The position numbers were made by a program, and so were the translations under genes. The notes under the pieces are model-generated. The model was not told the DNA's origin. It did not search any database and saw nothing but the letters and a program-made list of their open reading frames with translations. A stretch of DNA of 56,595 bases, taken from assembly GCA_027365345.1 (NCBI GenBank), contig DAHXNO010000039.1, positions 1-56,595 of the forward strand, read 5' to 3'. The DNA is from Granulicella sp. (GTDB lineage: Bacteria > Acidobacteriota > Terriglobia > Terriglobales > Acidobacteriaceae). This document shows, piece after piece, positions 1 to 7,886 of this stretch. Numbering within the stretch: position 1 is the first letter of the stretch; the number at the start of each line of letters is the position of its first letter.

Positions 1-330
1 GCCGGTCAGCATCGGCTCGCGTTTGAGAAAACGAAGATGATGCAGCCGCGAGAAGCCCACGTAGCAGGCCAGAATCATCCCCAGGATGAACTGGTAAACC
101 GGCATGGCGCGCGTCCGCCGCTGGATGGTGAGGTTGTCCTCAATCAGTTGCTGGAACCCGAGCTTGTCCAGCAAGGTCGCCACCGGAAGCAGCCCGCCGT
201 AGGTGGTCAGGCTGTGCGCCTGGAAGTCATAGGGCGTCGAAGCCCCGATTTTATTAGGCTCCGGAATATCTGCGTGAACCGCTTGATTCACGCGCCTCGA
301 ACGCGTACTCTGTTTTGCATCGTTCACCAT
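1..330 (-). CDS. IS1380-type transposase, N-terminal part (cut by window edge)
   Basis: The first 110 residues of a transposase read leftwards off the window, starting at the ATG whose complement is 328-330. The N-terminus is polar. A segment typical of IS1380-like DDE transposases follows (GGLLPVATLLDKLGF, then a hydrophobic ILGMILACYVGFSRLHHLRF stretch and KREPML). No stop interrupts the visible part, so the copy may be intact; the DDE domain lies outside the window. A second, broken piece of what looks like the same family lies at 32545-32670, so the element has probably been active in this genome. Family assignment is by remembered motif similarity. Confidence 0.75.
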   Translation of the reverse strand, partial: MVNDAKQSTRSRRVNQAVHADIPEPNKIGASTPYDFQAHSLTTYGGLLPVATLLDKLGFQQLIEDNLTIQRRTRAMPVYQFILGMILACYVGFSRLHHLRFLKREPMLTG

Positions 331-340
331 TTGGGTGACT

Positions 341-405
341 CCTGAGAACCGGTTCGCGAAGCTGCGAACTTCGCGTCCCTACTGTTGTACAACAGGATTC
401 TCAGG
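341..405. repeat. Inverted repeats at the probable IS1380 end
   Basis: Two motifs flank the upstream side of the transposase start: CCTGAGAA at 341-348 and its complement TTCTCAGG at 398-405. Between them sits a perfect 14-base palindrome, CTGTTGTACAACAG, at 382-395. The outer pair could be the element terminus and a subterminal copy, or a hairpin. The exact IS boundary and target duplication cannot be fixed because the other end is outside the window. Confidence 0.4.
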
Positions 406-464
406 GGTTGCCAAATGGCTCCCGTGCATTATTCAGGTGACCAATTCAGTTCGAAGGAGGATCC

Positions 465-1175
465 ATGAGGAATCTATTACGCTTTTTCACCTTAGCTGCC
501 TTCCTGGCGGCGCTGCCGGTGGCAAACGCATCGAACGTCACGGGAATCTGGAAGGGGAGCTTTGATTTTGATGGCACAACCGTGCCGTTGACCTTTCATC
601 TGACAAGCTCGGACGGCATGGTGACAGGAACGGTGGAGGGACTGCCCACATCGCCCACACAGATTCACCAGGGCAAGCTCACCAGCACCACCTTAACCTT
701 CTCAGTGAATACCGATTACCAGGGGGAGAACTATACGCTGATCTGCACAGGCACGCTGCTTGCAACCGGCCGCATCGATCTCCACATGGGAACAGACGAT
801 GGTAGTTGGAGCACGGAGCTGACAGCGACCAGGAGTGCTGAAGCCGTGTCGGCGCCTGCGTCGGCGAACGTCACGGGAATCTGGACAGGGAGCTTTGATT
901 TTAATGGTACAACCGTGGCGTTGATCTTCCATCTGACAAGCTCGGACGGCGTGGTGACAGGAACGGTGGAGGGACTGCCCACATCGCCCACACAGATTCA
1001 CCAGGGCAAGCTCACCAGCACCACCTTAACCTTCTCAGTGAACACCGATTACCAAGGAGAGAGCTATACACTGATCTGCACGGGCACGCTGCTTACACCC
1101 GGTCGCATCGATCTCAACCTCGGGACAGACGATGGAAGCTGGAGCACGGAGCTGATAGCGACGAAAAATGCATGA
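465..1175 (+). CDS. Secreted protein with two tandem near-identical domains
   Basis: This encodes 236 residues. The start is supported by a strong AAGGAGG six bases upstream. Residues 1-23 form a signal peptide ending near VANA. The mature protein is two copies of a domain of about 100 residues, each opening with NVTGIW and closing with GTDDGSWSTEL; the copies start about 111 residues (333 bases) apart. The high content of Thr, Ser, Gly and beta-prone residues suggests an all-beta fold. At DNA level 619-709 and 952-1042 are identical over 91 bases, which implies recent duplication or gene conversion. I do not recognise a named family; similar small exported beta domains of unknown function occur in acidobacteria. 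It lies between an IS and a defence-type RT with no sign of an operon. Confidence 0.85.
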   Translation: MRNLLRFFTLAAFLAALPVANASNVTGIWKGSFDFDGTTVPLTFHLTSSDGMVTGTVEGLPTSPTQIHQGKLTSTTLTFSVNTDYQGENYTLICTGTLLATGRIDLHMGTDDGSWSTELTATRSAEAVSAPASANVTGIWTGSFDFNGTTVALIFHLTSSDGVVTGTVEGLPTSPTQIHQGKLTSTTLTFSVNTDYQGESYTLICTGTLLTPGRIDLNLGTDDGSWSTELIATKNA

Positions 1176-1585
1176 ATTTGACCTGACCGGTTTGAGTCCT
1201 GCCAGTGGGGCGGCACGGCTTTGTACTCCCCGGCGCTCCTGGACTCTTCACACAGCGCCGTCATTTTCTTCGGGTTCTCGCAGAGCTCCTGATCTGCATT
1301 CGAGAGGCCCCGTCGCGGTTTTGCCGGCTTTTCCCGTATCCATCTGAGTCCGGTCAGACTCATCTGCGGGCTTATCAGCGCCACTGCCTGAAACGGCCTT
1401 CGGCCCAGTGACGACCCAGGTTTACGCTGCTCCGGGCGGCCTCCATCTTCATCCTCTCTTGTGACCGGCACGGTCAGAAATAACTCCGCTTGTATTGGAA
1501 AAGAGTGCGTTCCCCGAATGCCAAACAAATCTGTTACCCTTGCTACACCAGCTATCATCATGATAGCTAGGGTGTTAGGGCGAAC
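1176..1585. other. Gene-free stretch upstream of the RT gene
   Basis: About 410 bases between the secreted duplicated-domain protein and the RT gene. Open frames here have no recognisable homology and overlap on both strands. The only structure noted is the short inverted repeat at 1550-1568. Because some defence RTs use a non-coding RNA encoded nearby, this is the natural place to look for one, but nothing in the sequence proves a transcript. Confidence 0.4.
1550..1568. promoter_or_regulatory. Inverted repeat just upstream of the RT start
   Basis: AGCTATCA, a three-base loop TCA, then TGATAGCT: a perfect 8-base stem ending 17 bases before the ATG at 1586. It could be an operator or a hairpin in the mRNA leader that affects ribosome access. 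No clear Shine-Dalgarno sequence is seen between it and the start codon. Confidence 0.45.
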
Positions 1586-4500
1586 ATGCCTCTGTTGAAG
1601 CGAGATGTTTCGCTGGTAGATCTGTACGTTGCTTATCGGAAAGCCAAGGTTGAGGCTTACTATGAGAACACCCATGTCCAGGCACTGGCATTCGCTGAGT
1701 ATGAACAGAACCTTGCCTCTAACCTGGAGCGGCTGCATCAATCTTTGCTGGACAGAATGGAAACGTGGCCGTCCGATCCAGCGTTCCTTGGCAACTACGC
1801 CTATCTGCCGAAATCCATCGATGCGAGCGCATGGATTGATCCAAACGCCGGACACTTCAGCACTGTTGATCCGATAGCCGACTGGAAACGAAGATTTGAA
1901 CAAGCTGGCCAAAGAGCAGAAGCCAAGCTGAGATTAATCATCCGGCCTTCCGTCGACCTGCAGGTGATCTCAGCATTATGGATCATAAAGGTCGGCCAGC
2001 TATTCGATCGAGCGCTCGATCCTCAACTCTCTTACGCCAACCGCCTGCGGCGGTCGCCTGCCGCCTCTTCAAATCCATCTCAACCAGGAGACATCCATCT
2101 CGCTGCGACCGGCCTTTTTGTCCCCTACTTGTCCGCATATCGCACATGGAGAGAGAAGGGGTTGGCAGCGATCGAAACCGCTCTGTCAAAGGGGAAGAGC
2201 GTCCTCGCAATCACGATGGATATAGAGCAGTTTTACCATCGCGTTTGCCCAGCCTTCCTTCTTCGAAAGCGCTTTCTTAGCGCTATCAACCTTCAGCTCT
2301 CACCCGGACAACGATCGCTTACCCATTCGCTACTCCAGGCAATGGAGACCTGGTATCGAACAACACCTGATTACGAGGATCGGCCTCTCGGGGCGATTCC
2401 AGTCGGCCTATCCGCATCAAAGATCATCGCCAACATCCTCTTGGTAGCCTTTGATAAGGCAATCACCACAAAGCTCCGCCCGCTGTATTACGGTCGTTAC
2501 GTTGACGACATCTTTCTCGTGTTTGAGAACATTGCTCAACTTGAGGATGGCCCGGCCGTCAACGGCTGGCTCGCAGACGCTTTAGCTCCGCTTCTAACGC
2601 CGAGGCGCAACGCTGGCAAACCCCCATCTCTTCGCCTCAATCTCCCGTATGCGCGCGACTCCGAACTTATCTTCCCCGCAACCAAGCAAAAGATATTCGC
2701 GCTGTCTTCAGCACATGGGCTCGATCTCATCCAGCACATCCGCAAACAAATTCGGCTTCAATCAAGCGAACATAGACTGCTTCCCATGGTTCCAGAGTCC
2801 GGAGCCGACATGGCGTCGAGAGCATTTCTTGCCACCCAGGACGGCACTCAGCATATCGATGCTCTCCGCAAGGCAGATTCCGTTTCCGCGAGACGCCTCG
2901 GCCTGTCTCTCCTCCTCGGCGACATAGAGACCTATGCCTCCGATCTTCCGCCTAACTCATGGCGCAGCGTCCGAATCGAGTTCTATAAGCTCGTAAGCAG
3001 ATATGCACTCACCCCAGTTGGCTTCTTCGATTTCGCAGCCTATCTGCCTCGCGTGTTCGGCTTGATGTTGGCCTGTGGAGATTTCGAAGCCGCCAAGGAA
3101 TTTGTTTCCGGCTTCAGCCAAATTGCGGAATTGCTCCGGGTAACCTCAACAGTCGGCAGAGGCAAAGAACAAGCAAAATTTACGCTGTGCTTGAAACACT
3201 GTGCTGAAGCCCTCCGGCAGACCGCACTGCAAGCAGCAAGCCAGCCGAGCAGAACGCTCGATCCAGGATTCCTGGCCGTGCTCCGTAAGCTACGGCTGCT
3301 TGATCCAGAGGTCTCGCTCCCGTCCTCCTCGGTGCAACTCAAGCAACTCGCCCATAGACTGCTCTTGGCAGATTGGGGCAGCCGTCCATACAAGGAATAC
3401 TGGTACAGGAGCCAGTCCACGGACGTAATCGGACCAGCCGTGCCCAGGCAGATGGAGATCCGCCGCATTCTACGGCTGGGGGCCATCCGCCGCTTCAGAA
3501 AGCTCACACACCGGCTGAAAATCCCCTATTGGCCGGCGCTAGCCTTTCCCACGCGGCCATTCCGCATGGACGAAATCCCCCTCGCCGCCCCAGAGGTTTT
3601 CCATGATGCCATTGCCTATCAGAGGGCGATCGTGGCTCTCCGAGAAGTCCAGGCGCCAAAAGCCTCCAGCATCGGTATCGTACTCGAACCCCCGTCGCCA
3701 AAAGCATTTACCACATTTGTTGTTCCAGGAGCCCCCCGAGAGAAGATCACCGTAGGCATAAGCAGCTACAAGACAACGCAAGATCAATGGATAGCCGCTG
3801 CAATGGGCAAGCAGGACCGTTCCTTGCGCCGCTACCGCGGCCTGAACCAACTCATCAACCGAATGCTCACGGAGCGCGTGCGGCCCGACTACATTGTTTT
3901 CCCCGAGTTGAGTATTCCGTTACCCTGGGCTTTGCGTTTCGCAAAGAAGCTCGCATCCAACAATGTGTCCCTGCTGGCGGGTGTTGAGTATCATCGCAAC
4001 TCCAGCTCAGGTCCACTCAGAAACGACTGTCTCGTGTCGCTCGCGACAAATTGGCCCGGATACGCGAGTCACGTCGTCCGTCTGCAGCCCAAGTTCCAAC
4101 CTGCTCGCCACGAGAGCGCACACCTTAAAAAACTCAACCCAAAAAGCAATGGAGCACTCTATCGGCCAACCGGAAAATTGGCGTTGCCAACTCTCTACGT
4201 GCACCAGGGATATTGCTTTGCTGTACTCATTTGCAGTGATCTGACTACCATTACCAATCGAAGTGTCCTATGTGGGGAGCTTGACACGCTCTTCGTGCTT
4301 GAGTGGAACTCCGACGTCAAGACATTCGGAAGCCTGGTTGAAGCCACCGCCATGGACCTGCACACCTATGTTGTGCAAGCCAACAACCGCCTGTACGGCG
4401 AAGGCCGAATCGAGGTGCCGGCCAAGGAAAGCTATTTGAGGGATATGGTCCAGGTGAAAGGTGGCGTCAGCGACTACTATGTGCTCGGCCAGATCGATTA

Positions 4501-4597
4501 CCAGGAGCTGCGTAGAGACCAACGGCGAAAGATCGCGAAGATATTTAAACGAACTCCAATTGGATTCACGATGTCAGACCGGCGCAGAAAGAAATAG
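1586..4597 (+). CDS. Reverse transcriptase-nitrilase fusion (DRT1/UG1-like defence RT)
   Basis: A 1003-residue protein with two enzymatic parts. The RT palm has motif A around D212 (ITMDIEQFYHRV), motif B (IPVGLSASKIIANILL) and motif C YVDD at residues 305-308, so the polymerase aspartates are present. The C-terminal third is a carbon-nitrogen hydrolase domain with the full nitrilase triad: E774 (IVFPELSIP), K836 (RLQPKFQPARH) and C883 (AVLICSDLTT). The region between (about 430-700) is helical-looking with no recognised motif. RT-nitrilase fusions are known from the 'unknown group' RTs (UG1 and relatives), of which DRT type 1 protects against phage; assignment to that class is inference from architecture. 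It stands alone on its strand with no cas or retron partner and is bracketed by transposase pieces (1-330, 4696-4806), which suggests transfer. The ATG at 1586 lacks a good ribosome site. Confidence 0.9.
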   Translation: MPLLKRDVSLVDLYVAYRKAKVEAYYENTHVQALAFAEYEQNLASNLERLHQSLLDRMETWPSDPAFLGNYAYLPKSIDASAWIDPNAGHFSTVDPIADWKRRFEQAGQRAEAKLRLIIRPSVDLQVISALWIIKVGQLFDRALDPQLSYANRLRRSPAASSNPSQPGDIHLAATGLFVPYLSAYRTWREKGLAAIETALSKGKSVLAITMDIEQFYHRVCPAFLLRKRFLSAINLQLSPGQRSLTHSLLQAMETWYRTTPDYEDRPLGAIPVGLSASKIIANILLVAFDKAITTKLRPLYYGRYVDDIFLVFENIAQLEDGPAVNGWLADALAPLLTPRRNAGKPPSLRLNLPYARDSELIFPATKQKIFALSSAHGLDLIQHIRKQIRLQSSEHRLLPMVPESGADMASRAFLATQDGTQHIDALRKADSVSARRLGLSLLLGDIETYASDLPPNSWRSVRIEFYKLVSRYALTPVGFFDFAAYLPRVFGLMLACGDFEAAKEFVSGFSQIAELLRVTSTVGRGKEQAKFTLCLKHCAEALRQTALQAASQPSRTLDPGFLAVLRKLRLLDPEVSLPSSSVQLKQLAHRLLLADWGSRPYKEYWYRSQSTDVIGPAVPRQMEIRRILRLGAIRRFRKLTHRLKIPYWPALAFPTRPFRMDEIPLAAPEVFHDAIAYQRAIVALREVQAPKASSIGIVLEPPSPKAFTTFVVPGAPREKITVGISSYKTTQDQWIAAAMGKQDRSLRRYRGLNQLINRMLTERVRPDYIVFPELSIPLPWALRFAKKLASNNVSLLAGVEYHRNSSSGPLRNDCLVSLATNWPGYASHVVRLQPKFQPARHESAHLKKLNPKSNGALYRPTGKLALPTLYVHQGYCFAVLICSDLTTITNRSVLCGELDTLFVLEWNSDVKTFGSLVEATAMDLHTYVVQANNRLYGEGRIEVPAKESYLRDMVQVKGGVSDYYVLGQIDYQELRRDQRRKIAKIFKRTPIGFTMSDRRRKK

Positions 4598-5193
4598 CTT
4601 TTTACCCTTGCCCGTGTAAAACGAATGTCACAACCAGCCGGATTGGAACCGATCTCTATCCTCGTTGCCACTGCTCTGGCGTGGTCGGCTCTTGCTTACC
4701 TGGACACGCGACTTTTCAGTAGTCTGGCGACGGCTTTGTTGAGAAACTCGCTACCGTTGTTGGAGTGAAATCCAAAAATACAAAAAGGGCTCTCTAGCGG
4801 AATGTGTGGGTGAAACGATTGGCGACGGCTAACATTGAAAGTTCCACAGCGGAACTGGTCATCGGAAGATGGCCCCGGCGCATTGATGCTTAACCTGTTG
4901 ATGCATTCATGCAACCATCCGAGACAAAAGCGTTTGCTTGGCGACGCATCCGCAGGATGCTCGCTTGCCTTGTTCCACTTTTCACCCACAGATTCTGCAT
5001 AGGGGGCATATTTCCCAACCTATGTTCTTTGTTTTCACCGGACAAGAATCCCTCGGAGCAATCAGATTTCTCAAACCTGGCCGCGGGCCGAGTTTTTGCT
5101 TCCTGTTCGGTTGCGGCAGACGCGATGCCGTCTCACCTGTAAATTCCGACGGTCGCTTCTAGATGAGAAGATGGAACAAACAGGGTCTCCTCC
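4598..5193. other. Intergenic region holding a transposase scrap
   Basis: About 600 bases between the RT gene and the GH85 gene. Apart from the transposase remnant at 4696-4806, no open frame here has recognisable content and no RNA gene was seen. It marks the right border of the mobile-looking left part of the window. Confidence 0.5.
4696..4806 (-). pseudogene. Integrase-core transposase fragment
   Basis: The minus-strand translation contains FGFHSNNGSEFLNKAVARLL, which matches the FHSDNGSEFIN segment around the second catalytic Asp of rve/DDE integrase-type transposases (IS3/IS481-like). In this copy the Asp is replaced by Asn, and the upstream and downstream parts of the enzyme are missing. 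It is therefore a dead remnant. Family placement beyond 'rve integrase core' is not possible from so short a piece. Confidence 0.6.
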
Positions 5194-7473
5194 ATGCCGA
5201 ACCGCTCCGATTCTCTGCCATTCCTCACTCGCCGCCAGTTTTCGTTTTTTGTCGCCGCTTCGGCGATGGGCCTACTCGGCCGGAGCAGCGGCTTTGCAGT
5301 CGCCGCGGCTGGTTCAAAGCCAGCCGCGGGGCTGGCGCCGCTTTTTCCCTTGGCCTCGCACACAGCCGACAGCTTTGCCGCGCTGATGGAGTACGTGCCG
5401 CAGGTCGATCCCGACGCGGGCTTCTTCCAGTCGCGGGTGCCGCGCGCGGTAAGGATCCCGGCCTTCGCCCCGGCGCAGGCGCATCCCCGGCTGAGCCCGG
5501 AGCCGCAGGTGGCCACGCTGACCGGCTGCTACCGCACCCTGGGCGAGCAGGCCGACGAACGCTACAAGCGCCAGCGCTACGGTACGCCTCCGCCGGACGG
5601 CGTGTACGTGACGCGCTTCATCGGCTACCACGACGTAGTGGTGAACTGGAGCGGGCCGGGTGTGATTCCCAACCCGGCGATGACCGACGCGGCGCACCGC
5701 AATGGTGCACTGTGCCTCGGCACGATCTTCCAGCCTGACAAGCGAATCTTCGACTCAAGCATGGTGCCGGCCCGCCAGGTCGCGGCCAAGTTCGTCGAGC
5801 TTGCGATCTTTTTCGGCTTCGACGGCTACTTCATGAACTTCGAGATGGGCACGCCGGAGGGCCACAACCAGGTGCTGGACCTGCTCGGCATGATGCACCA
5901 AGAGGCCCACCGGCTTGGCAAGATGGACTTCTATATCCAGTTCTATGACGGCTCGGCCAGCATGAGCCGCCTGATGCCGGTAGCCGATGGCGCGCCTGCG
6001 GTCTCCTTTGCTGACAGCACCATGCTCGACCAGGGATGGAGCGGCTACAGCATGACGCACGGCTGCTGCTCGGGCCAACCCACCGACGCCGAATCGGTCT
6101 ACGCCTACTGCATCAAAAAGGGGCTCGATCCTTACAAGTCGGCATTCTTCGGTTACCAGCTTTACCCGGGACCAGGCTATCTCTGCCTCTCGGCGCCGTC
6201 GGTCATTCACCCGAACGACAGCGCGACGGCTTACGGCAGCCTGCAGCTCTATAGCTTCGACGACGGTCTGCATACCATGCAGGCGGCCAAGGATCAGCGC
6301 GATGGCAAACCGGCCACTGGCGCCCTGTCCCAGGAGGAGTACTATACGCTCGAGCGCTGCTTTTTCAGTGGGCAGTCGCAGAATCCGGCGCTCAACAACA
6401 CGCCAAACCCCGAGCAGGCGCGTATCTATGCGGACGTCGCCGGCGGCGCCCGAAGGTACACCGACTACGAGCCAGGCCAGGATCATCCCACTGACCAGGT
6501 GAAGTTCCCGATCACCTATGGCGTGGCGAACTTTACTGTCGAGCACTCGGTCATCGGAGCCTTCCCGTTCGTTTCCCACTTCAACCTCGGCGCAGGGGAG
6601 GGATTCTTCCTCCAGGGCAGGAAAGTGAGCAATCGGCCATGGTTCAACATGGGTATCCAGGACCTTTTGCCGACCTGGCAGTGGTGGCAGGAACCGATGC
6701 ACGGCGGGCTCCACCGCGAGGCGGCCAAGTATGCGCCGCTCAACGTGCGCTACGACCAGTCCGTGGCCTTCGACGGGGGAGCATCGCTCCATATCTCCGG
6801 CCGCCTCCAGGCGAAGCAGAGCGTGGCGCTCCGGCTCTACAAGACGCAGCTTCGGGTCGAGAATGCGGACGACCTTCGCCTTCACCTGGTCTGGCAGGGC
6901 GCAGCGGAGATGAAGCAGGCGCTCTCGGTTGGGCTGATCTTCCAAGACGCGCCGGAGCGTACCCAGTGGGTCGCCTTTTCCCAAGCAAGCAGGGTCTCGC
7001 ACCAGGCGCTGTCGAACGGCTGGGTGCGCTCGGAGTTGCCGCTCGCGGACTATCTCGGACGCACCATCGCCGCGCTGCTGCTGGGCTTCGAGACAGCCGG
7101 AGCCAAGCGCGGCACGGCGCAGGTCGACGTGCACCTGGGCGAGATCTTCGCCGGAAGCGGGAGCGGCCAGAAGTCGGCTGCGGCGCCGCAAGGGTTTGCC
7201 ATCGAGGCGTATGCGGCGGCCAGTGAGACTGGCGCGTTGAACCTGCGGCTGTGCTGGAAGCGGGAGGCGAATGTTGCGAGCTATGACCTCTTCTGCGTGA
7301 GCGGCAACGCGGCGAAGCGTAGCTGGCTGGGGCGTGTCTATGCTGGCTGCTACTACGCAGAGAATGTCCCGAGGGAGCCGGGAAGTGCGGTGCGCTTCGA
7401 GCTAACCTCCACCAGCCTCTCGAATCCGTTGCAGCGCAGCCTGCCGGCTGAGGTCGAGCTGAAGGCAGACTGA
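5194..7473 (+). CDS. TAT-exported GH85 endo-beta-N-acetylglucosaminidase
   Basis: A 759-residue protein. The N-terminus has a twin-arginine signal (LTRRQFSFFVAASAMGLLG), so export is expected in folded form. Residues about 130-460 resemble a GH85 TIM barrel. The catalytic pair is seen in FDGYFMNFEMG, with N215 orienting and E217 as acid, matching the Asn-X-Glu of Endo-A and human ENGase, which cut the GlcNAc-GlcNAc core of N-glycans with substrate assistance. The C-terminal 200 residues are beta-rich, as expected for an accessory carbohydrate-binding module. There is no neighbouring transporter or second N-glycan enzyme on this strand. A soil acidobacterium could use it on fungal or plant glycoproteins. 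The start codon is the first Met before the RR motif. Confidence 0.85.
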   Translation: MPNRSDSLPFLTRRQFSFFVAASAMGLLGRSSGFAVAAAGSKPAAGLAPLFPLASHTADSFAALMEYVPQVDPDAGFFQSRVPRAVRIPAFAPAQAHPRLSPEPQVATLTGCYRTLGEQADERYKRQRYGTPPPDGVYVTRFIGYHDVVVNWSGPGVIPNPAMTDAAHRNGALCLGTIFQPDKRIFDSSMVPARQVAAKFVELAIFFGFDGYFMNFEMGTPEGHNQVLDLLGMMHQEAHRLGKMDFYIQFYDGSASMSRLMPVADGAPAVSFADSTMLDQGWSGYSMTHGCCSGQPTDAESVYAYCIKKGLDPYKSAFFGYQLYPGPGYLCLSAPSVIHPNDSATAYGSLQLYSFDDGLHTMQAAKDQRDGKPATGALSQEEYYTLERCFFSGQSQNPALNNTPNPEQARIYADVAGGARRYTDYEPGQDHPTDQVKFPITYGVANFTVEHSVIGAFPFVSHFNLGAGEGFFLQGRKVSNRPWFNMGIQDLLPTWQWWQEPMHGGLHREAAKYAPLNVRYDQSVAFDGGASLHISGRLQAKQSVALRLYKTQLRVENADDLRLHLVWQGAAEMKQALSVGLIFQDAPERTQWVAFSQASRVSHQALSNGWVRSELPLADYLGRTIAALLLGFETAGAKRGTAQVDVHLGEIFAGSGSGQKSAAAPQGFAIEAYAAASETGALNLRLCWKREANVASYDLFCVSGNAAKRSWLGRVYAGCYYAENVPREPGSAVRFELTSTSLSNPLQRSLPAEVELKAD

Positions 7474-7886
7474 GAACTGACGGCGAATGGTGGCAGGTTC
7501 TCGCAAAACGTTCGAGCTTGGGTTCACCAGCGCGCGGAATCCGCCTTTGCACAAGAAGCGATTCAATCGCATCTTGTGCGCGGATGACTCCAGTCAACCC
7601 TCGTAAGTCCCGCCGCTCAAGCCGTGGCATTCGGAGACAGACTGCAAGAAACAAATGGCCGGAATTCCATCAAAACCTCGGGTCTTTGCAATTGTCGTAC
7701 GTGAAAGCTCGAAGCCGCCACTACTGCTGCTTCTAAGTCGGGAAACATACAGTGGCCACCAGTTCTCTGAATCTCAGCCCTTGCGAAGAGCATCAACGGT
7801 CCATTCGAGCTGTCGGTTTAACTTGCCGGCTCGCCGAGCCTTAATGATGCCAAGGCTCGGAAACCTCAGCGTTCAACCTCGATCCA
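7474..7886. other. Convergent intergenic region with a strong hairpin
   Basis: About 410 bases between the 3' end of the plus-strand GH85 gene and the 3' end of the minus-strand COG0523 GTPase gene. A plus-strand open frame from 7655 runs into the opposing gene and has no recognisable family, so it was not called. The notable element is the 31-base palindrome at 7549-7579. Confidence 0.4.
7549..7579. terminator. 31-base near-perfect palindrome between convergent genes
   Basis: GCACAAGA and TCTTGTGC form an outer 8-base stem, GCGATT and AATCGC an inner 6-base stem, separated by a single A/A mismatch and closed by one central C. It begins 76 bases after the GH85 stop and lies in a convergent region, so a bidirectional terminator is the simplest reading. 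No U-tract follows on either strand, so a protein-binding or integration site is also possible. Confidence 0.5.

Noticed and set aside
1064-1912. A 282-codon minus-strand frame overlapping the 5' end of the RT gene.
   Set aside because: It lies opposite the secreted protein end, the gap and the RT start, and has no recognisable domain; it is a shadow of high-GC coding sequence.
5755-7191. A 478-codon minus-strand frame inside the GH85 gene.
   Set aside because: Arg/Val/Leu-rich composition with no motif, fully opposite a gene with intact catalytic residues.
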